From positions 1-32,224 of the forward strand of contig JAEZGK010000051.1 of NCBI GenBank assembly GCA_023437365.1: a DNA stretch of 32,224 bases, in the 5' to 3' direction. This DNA comes from Bacillota bacterium (GTDB taxonomy: Bacteria; Bacillota; Clostridia; Lachnospirales; Lachnospiraceae). The position numbers and the translations under genes were made by a program. The notes under the pieces were generated by a model, which saw nothing but the letters and a program-made list of their open reading frames with translations, searched no databases and was not told the origin of the DNA. Positions 15,472-22,760 of this stretch are shown here, piece by piece. The number at the start of each line of letters is the position of its first letter. The stretch's first letter is position 1.

Positions 15472-15915
15472 TTATGAATATATATCCTTCAGATGTTGAT
15501 TTAACTTTCTGAGTGCCGTCAATAATATTTCCTCTTCCTGTGATGTAAAATCCATCATAATTGCCCGAACCATATCCATATGGAACTTTTCATGGATCCT
15601 GTAGGCCAGCTTTCCTCTTTTGGTCAGCGTAATATAGACAATCCGGCGATCCGTATCACTTCTGCTTCTTTCCAGGTACCCTTTCCGAATTAATTTATCC
15701 ACTGCAATTGTCAGGGTTCCGAGAGTAATCCCAAGCTCTGCAGCAATTTCAGACATCGTCCTCGGGTGATACAGTCCGACTGCTTCGATTGTATGTATCT
15801 CCGTAATCGATAAGTCACTGAAGGCACCCTTTTTGATGGAATACTCTTCGATATGGTTTACGTCGTCATATACCTCGACCAGCATTCTATTGATCTCGAT
15901 TAGTTTCTCATTCAT
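15472..15915 (-). CDS. fabT: MarR-family regulator, probable FabT-type repressor of the fatty acid operon
   Basis: This 147-residue winged-helix protein is first in the operon, the position of FabT in streptococci. The MarR core is visible: MSEIAAELGITLGTLTIAVDKLIRKGYLERSRSDTDRRIVYITLTKRGK, with the recognition helix and the DRR wing. FabT represses fatty acid genes, with long-chain acyl-ACP as co-repressor; that role is inferred here from position and from the TTTGAATATCAAA palindrome over its own promoter. I chose ATG 15915 (MNEKLIEINRML) because GGGAGAG lies at good distance and MarR homology starts there; the open frame reaches 16011, about 10 bases after the predicted transcription start. 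Confidence 0.85.
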   Translation of the reverse strand: MNEKLIEINRMLVEVYDDVNHIEEYSIKKGAFSDLSITEIHTIEAVGLYHPRTMSEIAAELGITLGTLTIAVDKLIRKGYLERSRSDTDRRIVYITLTKRGKLAYRIHEKFHMDMVRAIMMDFTSQEEEILLTALRKLNQHLKDIYS

Positions 15916-16015
15916 ATGCTTCTCTCCCGGGAACTGCTTATAAACATATCCAGATGTATTTGTCACTTGTAATGTTTCATAAGTCATTCTTAAATATGCT
16001 TTGTAATACAAATAG

Positions 16016-16028
16016 TTTGATATTCAAA
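16016..16028 (-). promoter_or_regulatory. FabT-type operator over the transcription start
   Basis: The 13-base sequence TTTGAATATCAAA is a palindrome with TTTGA and TCAAA arms around a three-base centre. It closely resembles the published streptococcal FabT site (TTTGATTATCAAA core). It abuts the -10 box and covers the predicted start point, so a bound repressor would block initiation. This predicts feedback control by the MarR-type protein encoded directly downstream. Confidence 0.8.
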
Positions 16029-16056
16029 ATATATAGCATGTTATTCTGTTTGTCAA
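16028..16056 (-). promoter_or_regulatory. Main promoter of the fatty acid operon
   Basis: On the minus strand a perfect TTGACA (16056-16051) is followed after 17 bases by TATATT (16033-16028). This is the best promoter upstream of the twelve-gene operon. The predicted start, near 16021, gives a leader of about 105 bases before the regulator ATG at 15915. Confidence 0.85.
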
Positions 16057-16101
16057 GATAATTTTTAACCGGAACAGTCCCTGGAACAGCACCCAATTGA
16101 A

Positions 16102-16133
16102 ACAGGCGGGTGAGATTATGTCCACCCGCCTGT
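16102..16133 (-). terminator. Terminator after the carbohydrate operon
   Basis: A perfect 11-base GC-rich stem (ACAGGCGGGTG at 16102-16112, CACCCGCCTGT at 16123-16133) has a 10-base loop, with TTTCAATT following on the minus strand. It lies about 160 bases after the radical SAM gene and 46 bases before the -35 box of the fatty acid promoter, so it insulates the two operons. The stretch from 16134 to 16294 shows no supportable gene. Confidence 0.75.
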
Positions 16134-16294
16134 CCTATTTTAGACGCTATCATTTCATGTTTCTTCTATCCTGAAGTTACAGGAATAATTATTATGTCGA
16201 TATCTCCATATTCAGGTTCATTCAAAGTAATCTTTAATTCTAAAACAATCATTCATCGTTACATTTGATGTAGAATAGAGTCTAAAGGAGTTGT

Positions 16295-17278
16295 TCATAA
16301 TGAGAAGCTTTTACTGTTTTTCCAAGAACAATGCTGACAAGTAATGCAGTTTCCCTTCTTTATTTCTTCCCGAAAGCGCTCTGATTTTGTATTTTCAAAG
16401 ATTCTTAGAAGGCTTTCCTCTTTTACATTCCCGGCAGAAAAATCTGTGAAATCGGTGCAAAAAGTCACATTTCCATTCCATGTAATATGTGCATGACGAA
16501 ACGGGGAAAGACAATAAGGATTTGCTGCCTCTATTCCATGGGGATGATAGGTTACCTCAAACGGATAGTTAAGTTCTGAAAGCTGAGTAATACACTCTCT
16601 TTTCTGTCGGGGAGGGTCATAGTCAATCTCACCTTCCCAACCTTCAATTTCTATAGCTTCCTGTCCAAAGCTTTGTTTCAGCCATACTTTATAGCCTTCC
16701 ACCTCTTCTTTGGTCAATCCTATCATTTCCTGCAGAATCACTCGGTCCGGCTGCAGTGCAACATAGGAATCCAAATGCATTTTGAGTCGGTTTCGTATCT
16801 GAGGAGTAAGTACCGCCATATTAATCAGTTCCGGACCGCCTTTCAACTTGTGCATATTTTCCTTAACTTTCCGGTACGCACCCTTTCCACGGATCTGATC
16901 ATGGATTTCCTCCGGGCCATCAACTGAAATATATATTTTATCAAAGGCTTCCTTACAGAGATCAATCTGTTTATCCAACAGGGTTCCATTGGTGACCATT
17001 CCAAGAGGAAATCCTTCCGAATGAAGAAGCGATACCAGCTTCACAAAATGTTCTGACAGTAGTGGTTCACCGCCCCAAAGCATGATGCCGGGGGTCATAT
17101 TGCTGCTTTTTCTGTAGGATACCAGCGAATCAACCACACTTTTCCAATCCTCCCATTGCAATTCGGATTGCAGCGTCTGGCTTCTCATATACTTACGCTG
17201 ACCACAGAACCAACAGTTCATATTACATCTTTTGGTTAACTGCAAATGTACCATTTCAAGAGCAACCTCTGGATTCAT
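16295..17278 (-). CDS. Radical SAM protein with a SPASM-like C-terminus
   Basis: This 327-residue protein has the radical SAM cluster motif CNMNCWFC (C18, C22, C25: CX3CX2C) and the LWGGEPLL glycine motif for SAM binding. The C-terminus has CX12GX4C (CLSPFRHAHITWNGNVTFC) and later CITCQHC, which fits a SPASM/twitch-type domain binding at least one auxiliary iron-sulfur cluster. Members of this class mature peptides, activate sulfatases as formylglycine-forming enzymes, or oxidise sugar-like alcohols (BtrN type). No precursor peptide or sulfatase gene is nearby. Being last in a sugar operon makes a carbohydrate or protein-maturation role possible; neither is shown. The GGGGAGGG site supports this start. 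Confidence 0.85.
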   Translation of the reverse strand: MNPEVALEMVHLQLTKRCNMNCWFCGQRKYMRSQTLQSELQWEDWKSVVDSLVSYRKSSNMTPGIMLWGGEPLLSEHFVKLVSLLHSEGFPLGMVTNGTLLDKQIDLCKEAFDKIYISVDGPEEIHDQIRGKGAYRKVKENMHKLKGGPELINMAVLTPQIRNRLKMHLDSYVALQPDRVILQEMIGLTKEEVEGYKVWLKQSFGQEAIEIEGWEGEIDYDPPRQKRECITQLSELNYPFEVTYHPHGIEAANPYCLSPFRHAHITWNGNVTFCTDFTDFSAGNVKEESLLRIFENTKSERFREEIKKGNCITCQHCSWKNSKSFSL

Positions 17279-17312
17279 AAAACCCTCCCCGGCTTAACAA
17301 ATTCTCCCGTTC

Positions 17313-17331
17313 AAGATAAAACCTTTATCTT
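17313..17331 (-). other. Small perfect hairpin before the radical SAM gene
   Basis: An 8-base perfect inverted repeat (AAGATAAA at 17313-17320, TTTATCTT at 17324-17331) with a three-base loop lies between the GH57-like gene and the radical SAM gene, 34 bases before the latter's ATG. It is AT-rich and has no T-run, so it is more likely a minor RNA structure than a strong terminator. Confidence 0.4.
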
Positions 17332-17417
17332 AATGCAAATTTCCTACACTGAGTGATTATATCATATGTATACTTGCATCTCAAATACCAATATATCGTT
17401 TGCGAGAGTGCTTTTTA

Positions 17418-18809
17418 CTATGATTCACCGAAGTACTGCATTCCCATTAATTTTCCTTCTACAAGACGTATCTGGGATAGCATCAGTTCAGGTGAATAAA
17501 TTGATTTACTGTCGCCCAGTCCGCTACGAAGCATACTTCGTTTCATAGCATCATTCGCTGTATATAAATCTGCAATCGCTTCCTTCACATTAAATCTTCC
17601 CGGTGAAGTAGGAGACGGAGGCCATCTTGAATCAGATACCCATGCGCTTGCTAAGGCCTTCATCGCCAGATCCAGCTCCGGATCCAAATCATCCATCGAC
17701 CGCCCCTGATATTTCGTAAGCTCTTGAATGCCCTGATAAAGAGAATTACATACCGGGTCCAGCAAAAGAGCATATTCCGTATTCATCCAGGCTTTCGCTG
17801 TCCCCCCATGCCAGGCTGCTCCGTTCTCAATTTGCATAATACTTGGATTAGTCATCATATTCTGACTGGAAGCAATCACCTCTGAAGGGGTCGTCATCTC
17901 ATATCCGGCCTCCAGTGCCAGTTCAATCGTTCTCTGGAAACGTTGAATACTTTCCGGCTCCGGCTCAAAGAAACGTGCTTCATTAAATTGTTTTACATAG
18001 AAATAAGCTGAGCTTCCGATATATTCTGCATCTTCAGCATACGGCATAATAAAACTGCCCGTATCGGCGATCCGCTTCTTCCAAGCCTGATACATGTCCT
18101 GTATTTCCTTCTCGCTAATCTTATCTTCCCGCATTCCCTCGGTCGCATCCATCAGAAACCATAGCAGTAGATTCGCCATACAGTCTGATCGAAAAATCAG
18201 CTGTAATCCATTCGGTGCCTTCGAAGGATTTGTTAGATATTTGAGAAATTCCGGCTTATTTTTGATATACTCTTCTATTTTAAACAGAGCATTTTTATTG
18301 CTGTGACCCTGGACATCATACTTTAACCCAGTCTCATTCCGGATTTCCTCAAAGGAAAGCAAAAAGGAATCGGCATCCATAACAAGTGTCTCAAAGCCTG
18401 CTTTTTTATAAACCTCAGGAATATAGGAAGCCCAGCCGCACTCGGGATTCCAACCTACCACCGGCCTTACCCCAACATATTTTTCCCAGATATCCAAGCT
18501 ATGCTTTAAAGAATGCAGGCACACCTGCTCCGGAATATTGCTCAACATAAAATGGATATATGGAGAAGCTACTGGCTCTATTTTTTGTTCCTTCACCAAA
18601 GCTTTCAATTTATCTAAAACCTCTGGTGCCATGTCTGCCATATCTTCAATTGTCTTTCCGCTTGCTTCGAATGCAATTTTATACGGATTATTTGATACCA
18701 TATCAAATAATTTCTCATAGCAGTTCTTAATAACCCAAGGTCGTCTCTCTGTACTTAATTGTGAATACTGAATATTCGCATGAGGCATAAATATTATCTT
18801 AGGTTTCAT
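17418..18809 (-). CDS. Glycoside hydrolase family 57-like protein
   Basis: This 463-residue protein has no signal peptide, so it should act in the cytoplasm on imported oligosaccharides. Its regions match the order of GH57 conserved motifs: H10 in PHANIQY, IEPVASPYIH near 78-86, the nucleophile-type E123 in WNPECGWA (compare WLPECA), and D260 in EDAEYIGSS (compare DAELFGHW), a candidate acid/base. GH57 enzymes retain alpha configuration (alpha-amylase, glucanotransferase, alpha-galactosidase, branching). This one is shorter than most characterised members and its motifs are divergent, so the linkage cannot be predicted. The start overlaps the dehydrogenase stop by four bases (ATGA), showing coupling. 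Confidence 0.75.
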   Translation of the reverse strand: MKPKIIFMPHANIQYSQLSTERRPWVIKNCYEKLFDMVSNNPYKIAFEASGKTIEDMADMAPEVLDKLKALVKEQKIEPVASPYIHFMLSNIPEQVCLHSLKHSLDIWEKYVGVRPVVGWNPECGWASYIPEVYKKAGFETLVMDADSFLLSFEEIRNETGLKYDVQGHSNKNALFKIEEYIKNKPEFLKYLTNPSKAPNGLQLIFRSDCMANLLLWFLMDATEGMREDKISEKEIQDMYQAWKKRIADTGSFIMPYAEDAEYIGSSAYFYVKQFNEARFFEPEPESIQRFQRTIELALEAGYEMTTPSEVIASSQNMMTNPSIMQIENGAAWHGGTAKAWMNTEYALLLDPVCNSLYQGIQELTKYQGRSMDDLDPELDLAMKALASAWVSDSRWPPSPTSPGRFNVKEAIADLYTANDAMKRSMLRSGLGDSKSIYSPELMLSQIRLVEGKLMGMQYFGES

Positions 18810-19870
18810 TCTCTATCGCTCCAATCAAAAAGTATTTTAAATACATCTTCTCCTTTTTCTGCTTTGTAAGCAAATGCCTCACCGCATTTATGAACAGGCC
18901 AGATTTCTACAGGCAGCCCCTTTACATCAAGCTTTCCTTCACTGATCCACTGCAGTATCTGCTCCTTGCAGCCCGGAGCGAGAGCGCAAGTCATAGTGAT
19001 GGTGCAGTTTGTCACAAACCAGCGATGATAGGAATCCATAATAATTTTCTCCGGATAATCTCCCTGAAGATGTATATGCGCCGGTTCATCATTCATACTC
19101 CAGCCTCCGGATTTGACATATTTATATAGTGTGCCTACTACCTCCGCATTTCCGGAGCACTCTATCAGCTTATCTGCCATTCTGCCGCCGGTGATTTTCT
19201 TTATCTCTAATTCTGCATCCTCAACATCCAGCACATAATCCGCATATTTTTCTGCGATGGTTCTGCGGAATGCATTTTTCTCAATCGAAATAACCGTAAG
19301 GGATGGGCAGAGAATCTTCAGGATCTGGATTGCGCTGATTCCTACCATTCCTGCTCCGATTACAACAACGGTTTCACCTTCTTTCAGTGCCAGACGACGT
19401 ATTCCCTTCAAAGCAACACAAGGAAGATATGCCAAAGAAGCCTCCATATCTGAGACATTATCCGGAATCTTTACCATATAATCAAAGGTATCATTCGTGG
19501 TATCGGAATCCTTAATCGTATATTCCGAGCCACCACCCCAAGCAGAGCATACATTTCCATATTTACGGCACTCATTAATCATAACACGATCTCCCGGCTT
19601 AAGCCTGCCGTCACTTTCCGGTCCTGCCGCAACAATGACACCGGCAGTTTCGTACCCCGGAACCAAAGGATAATAGCACTGCTCCGGATGCTGAAGTCCT
19701 TTGTAGGTCTTCATATCCGTTCCACTGGAAATACTGCTGAACGTAGTTCTTGCCACATATGCATCAGCCTTTGGTTCTGTCAATTCTATCTCTCGAAAAT
19801 TCGCTACGTAAGGACGCTCAATCACGATTGCTTTACATACTTTATAATCATAAATATTGTTTGATTCCAT
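18806..19870 (-). CDS. BchC-like medium-chain dehydrogenase without the usual zinc ligands
   Basis: This 354-residue MDR-superfamily oxidoreductase has an N-terminal GroES-like domain and a Rossmann domain with VVVIGAGMVGISAIQ (IGAGMVG at 171-177). The usual catalytic-zinc cysteine is replaced in ISSGTDM (47-53) and the GHE motif reads GYE (72-74). The four-cysteine structural zinc loop is also absent. The GTD/PGYE pattern resembles the BchC-like branch of the family. It probably oxidises or reduces a sugar-like alcohol with NAD(P). The gene follows a 31-base periodic repeat and overlaps the GH57-like gene. The assignment to the superfamily is firm; the substrate is unknown. Confidence 0.8.
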   Translation of the reverse strand: MESNNIYDYKVCKAIVIERPYVANFREIELTEPKADAYVARTTFSSISSGTDMKTYKGLQHPEQCYYPLVPGYETAGVIVAAGPESDGRLKPGDRVMINECRKYGNVCSAWGGGSEYTIKDSDTTNDTFDYMVKIPDNVSDMEASLAYLPCVALKGIRRLALKEGETVVVIGAGMVGISAIQILKILCPSLTVISIEKNAFRRTIAEKYADYVLDVEDAELEIKKITGGRMADKLIECSGNAEVVGTLYKYVKSGGWSMNDEPAHIHLQGDYPEKIIMDSYHRWFVTNCTITMTCALAPGCKEQILQWISEGKLDVKGLPVEIWPVHKCGEAFAYKAEKGEDVFKILFDWSDRE

Positions 19871-19881
19871 ATATTACTCCA

Positions 19882-19974
19882 TTCCTGCGCATATATCATA
19901 ATCCCTAAATGGTTCCTGCGCATATATCATAATCCTTTTATAGTTCCTGCGAATATTGATACTTGCAGGAGATT
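19882..19974 (-). repeat. Three direct repeats with exact 31-base period before the dehydrogenase gene
   Basis: Copies start at 19882, 19913 and 19944. The first two share 23 identical bases (plus strand TTCCTGCGCATATATC then ATAATCC) with 8-base variable spacers. The third keeps TTCCTGCG and the following ATAT and then diverges. On the mRNA strand each copy ends in AGGAA, and the copy next to the gene abuts its GGAG ribosome site. The spacing is about three helical turns, which suits a repeated operator; an RNA role is also possible. Confidence 0.85.
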
Positions 19975-20037
19975 TTCCTCCTATTCTTTATGTAACATAA
20001 GAGCTTCTCCTATCCTATATAATGTTCTGCTTCCGAA

Positions 20038-20877
20038 TCAGCCGATCTCTTTTAAGTATTGAAGACTGCGTGCCGTACCGGCCTCCACATCCCAACAATT
20101 TTCATATTCCACAAGAATCGGTTCCGAACTGTCCGACATTATTCTCATCATAGTTTTCCAGTCAAAGTCACTTTCTCCGCAGGCCGCCGGTACAGAATGA
20201 CCGTTTTGACTTTTTATGAAGTCCTTCATATGGAAATAAGCAATCCGACCCTTTAATATTTGATAGATTTCTTGCGGAGGCGCTTGTTCAACGGCATAAA
20301 GATTAGCAGGATCAAAAACAAATTGCACATCCTCGGGCATTTCACAGAGCATTCTCCTCAGACTCTCTTTCGCTGTAGAAACAGAAGTAAAATGTACTAC
20401 ACCGTCAGGATGGGGTATTACTCCTCCATGAGTTTCAATTGCCAGAATAATCTTCTTCCTTCTAGCGTACTCCGCAGCCCCCGTGATAGAACTTATCATA
20501 TTATCCCAACGCTTTCCCGTTATTTCCTCTGCCGGAGAGAAACCCGCAAAAATCCGCAAATATCCAGCATTAATTTCTGCGCAGATATCTATTACTTTTT
20601 TCACTTTTTCTACCTGCATTTTCAATTCATTTTGGTCAGACAGAGTGAAATCGTTACCGGTTGATGCTAAAGCACAGGATATACCGTATTTAAGATATAG
20701 CTTCTTTACATTCTCAAGCTCCTCTGAGTTTGCATTTAAAGGGATATCTGTCGACGCATTTGCAATGCCTGCCTCTAAGTATTTTACTCCAAGCCTTTTA
20801 CATATGATCAATCTTTCTTCCAGCGGCAGTTCCCGAAATCCCCAGGAAGCAGCTCCATACCGCGATAAGTTCTCCAT
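20038..20877 (-). CDS. Sugar phosphate isomerase/epimerase-like TIM-barrel protein
   Basis: This 279-residue protein belongs to the xylose isomerase-like / AP endonuclease 2 TIM-barrel group, which includes IolE-type dehydratases and 3-keto-sugar-acting enzymes. Metal-site candidates appear in order: E148 in LAIETHGG, D189 in FVFDPANLY, H216 in AYFHMKDF and E257 in ILVEYEN. I set the start at 20877 (MENLSRYGAASWGF) because GGAGG lies seven bases before it; the open frame to 20910 would overlap the permease gene. It lies between the permeases and the dehydrogenase, so it probably acts on the imported sugar or the oxidised product. Confidence 0.8.
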   Translation of the reverse strand: MENLSRYGAASWGFRELPLEERLIICKRLGVKYLEAGIANASTDIPLNANSEELENVKKLYLKYGISCALASTGNDFTLSDQNELKMQVEKVKKVIDICAEINAGYLRIFAGFSPAEEITGKRWDNMISSITGAAEYARRKKIILAIETHGGVIPHPDGVVHFTSVSTAKESLRRMLCEMPEDVQFVFDPANLYAVEQAPPQEIYQILKGRIAYFHMKDFIKSQNGHSVPAACGESDFDWKTMMRIMSDSSEPILVEYENCWDVEAGTARSLQYLKEIG

Positions 20878-20890
20878 ACACACTCCTCCG

Positions 20891-21724
20891 TTATCCTTTG
20901 ATTGCACCATCTACAAGACCCTGTATCAGATATTTCTGGAAGCATAAATACACCAATATGATCGGTATACTGACAATTGCCGCTCCGGCAAAAGCCAGTA
21001 CATAATTCGTTTGCAGCTGCCCGTTGATTACAGAATATAGGCCTACAATAATGGTTCTCTTCTGAGTAGTACTGATTACGGTAAATGCCAACGTAAATTC
21101 ATTCCATACCCACATAAATTGATACAATAGAACGGTTGCCAAGGATGGTTTTGCCAGCGGTATTGCGATATTATAAAAGACGGACAGTTCACTGGCACCA
21201 TCAATTTCAGCCGCCTCATATACTTCATTTGGTATTCCTCCAAAAAAGCCCTGCATAACAAAGGTCGCAAAGGGCAAACCTCCCGCAATATAGGTCAAAA
21301 TTAAACCTGTATGGCTGTCGCCAAGTCCAATTTTTTTTAGAATAATCACAATTGGAAATATAATCATCGCTGTTGAAATCGTCTGTCCGATCAAAAGATA
21401 TACCAAAGTAATCTGGCTCAGCCGGATCTTATATCTGGAAATAGCAAAGGCTACCATAGCAGCTAATGTCACCATAAACAGGAGAGATAAGGATGTAATT
21501 ACAACACTATTCTTCATTAGGATATAGAAATTTCCCTTTTTCCAAGCCATAGCATAATTTGACCACATAAATTTTGAAGGCAGATTCCAGGGTTTTGTCA
21601 GCATCTCATTCTGTGTCTTTAAGGAGGATATCAAAACCCAGAGAATCGGTGCAAGAGTTAAGATAAGAAGTACTGCTAAAAATATATATAAAATAATTTT
21701 CTTTGCTGCTCTATTCATTCTCAT
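20891..21724 (-). CDS. Carbohydrate ABC transporter permease, MalG type
   Basis: This 277-residue inner-membrane permease has six predicted helices and the cytoplasmic EAA loop, EVYEAAEIDGASELSVFYNIAIPLAKP, that contacts the ATPase. The N-terminal helix and the short periplasmic loop LTKPWNLPSKFMWSNYAMAW are typical of MalG/LacG (CUT1 family), which import di- and oligosaccharides or glycosyl compounds. It follows the MalF-type gene closely. No ATPase gene is in the locus; CUT1 systems of Firmicutes often share a single MsmX-type ATPase encoded elsewhere. Confidence 0.93.
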   Translation of the reverse strand: MRMNRAAKKIILYIFLAVLLILTLAPILWVLISSLKTQNEMLTKPWNLPSKFMWSNYAMAWKKGNFYILMKNSVVITSLSLLFMVTLAAMVAFAISRYKIRLSQITLVYLLIGQTISTAMIIFPIVIILKKIGLGDSHTGLILTYIAGGLPFATFVMQGFFGGIPNEVYEAAEIDGASELSVFYNIAIPLAKPSLATVLLYQFMWVWNEFTLAFTVISTTQKRTIIVGLYSVINGQLQTNYVLAFAGAAIVSIPIILVYLCFQKYLIQGLVDGAIKG

Positions 21725-21729
21725 CTCTC

Positions 21730-22635
21730 CTAGTCATTCTCTTTGTTCTGCAGACGCAGCTGCAATGCTGTACAGATAAACATAAAGACAATCAGTGATG
21801 TAGTGATTGCCATTCCATATCCTGCATTTGCATTTGTAAAGGTGGTTTTATATGCATAGGTCAATATCATTTCTGTATTATAATAGCCCGGACCACCGTT
21901 CGTCATCGCATAAACAAGCTCAAACACTCGGAATATGTCTATGAAAACAAGTACCATAACGATTGTGATAATTCTTTTTATACTCGGTAAAATAACATTT
22001 TTTATCGTAGCGAATCTACCAGCACCATCCAATACTGCAGCCTCAATCAAATCCTTAGATACTGATTGAAGTCCAGCCAGAAATAGGACAAAATACACCG
22101 GAACCGTCTTCCAGACTGAAGTAAAGCTGACAGCATATAATGCAGAAGAAGCATTCGTTAACCATCCCCTTTCCAGCTGATCAAGACCGACCAGATCCAG
22201 AAACTTATTCAACAATCCATATTGGGGATTATAGATCCATTTCCATAGCATTACCGTAACTATCGTGGGTATGATGGCCGGCAGATAGGTAACCGTCCGA
22301 AAGAACATTTTCTTCGATACAAAGGTTTCTATGATATAGGCCAGAAAGAAAGAGGCTATTGGTACGATCAATAAAATCAGAATACCATAAATCAGATTGT
22401 TCTTGACACAAATCCTTAAAATAGAATCATTAAATAGACTGATATAATTCTTAATATTTACAAACTCTGCCTGGGAAAGCTTCGTCATCCCTGTCCAGTT
22501 GGTAAAGCTGATACCAATAGTCATTATAATCGGTGCAATCCAGAATACAGTATATATAATGATTGCCGGCAGGGAAAAGAGTAGAAACCATTTCAATGCC
22601 TTTTTTCTTTTCAATAGCTGTTGTCTGTTTTTCAT
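21730..22635 (-). CDS. Carbohydrate ABC transporter permease, MalF type
   Basis: This is the second permease of the CUT1 importer, about 301 residues with six predicted helices and the EAA loop DLIEAAVLDGAGRFATIKNVILPSIKR. I chose the start at 22635 (MKNRQQLLKRKKALKWF) because AGGG lies just before it and the basic N-terminus followed by a helix is typical of the family. The open frame runs up to 22737, but that part encodes a non-membrane stretch that includes an RNA hairpin. The gap of five bases to the MalG-type gene indicates coupled expression. Confidence 0.9.
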   Translation of the reverse strand: MKNRQQLLKRKKALKWFLLFSLPAIIIYTVFWIAPIIMTIGISFTNWTGMTKLSQAEFVNIKNYISLFNDSILRICVKNNLIYGILILLIVPIASFFLAYIIETFVSKKMFFRTVTYLPAIIPTIVTVMLWKWIYNPQYGLLNKFLDLVGLDQLERGWLTNASSALYAVSFTSVWKTVPVYFVLFLAGLQSVSKDLIEAAVLDGAGRFATIKNVILPSIKRIITIVMVLVFIDIFRVFELVYAMTNGGPGYYNTEMILTYAYKTTFTNANAGYGMAITTSLIVFMFICTALQLRLQNKEND

Positions 22636-22702
22636 AATTCCCTGTTCCTTTTCTAAAGCTAAGTGATTTTTACAGGATGCTTCCCATCTATAACTAAGCT
22701 TT

Positions 22703-22729
22703 GGGGCTGGGCTTACAATACCCAGCCCC
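22703..22729 (-). promoter_or_regulatory. Stable hairpin between binding protein and permease genes
   Basis: A perfect 9-base GC-rich stem (GGGGCTGGG at 22703-22711, CCCAGCCCC at 22721-22729) with a nine-base loop lies 32 bases after the binding-protein stop. There is no T-run after it on the minus strand, so it is more like a message-stabilising or partial-attenuation element, which keeps binding protein in excess of permease. Confidence 0.7.
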
Positions 22730-22760
22730 TGAAGCATATCTCTTAACTATATGTGTCTAA

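Noticed and set aside
16284..16341. Plus-strand mini-frame with AAAGGAG before ATG 16300 (14 codons)
   Set aside because: It overlaps the end of the radical SAM gene, has no clear promoter and is very short; probably chance.
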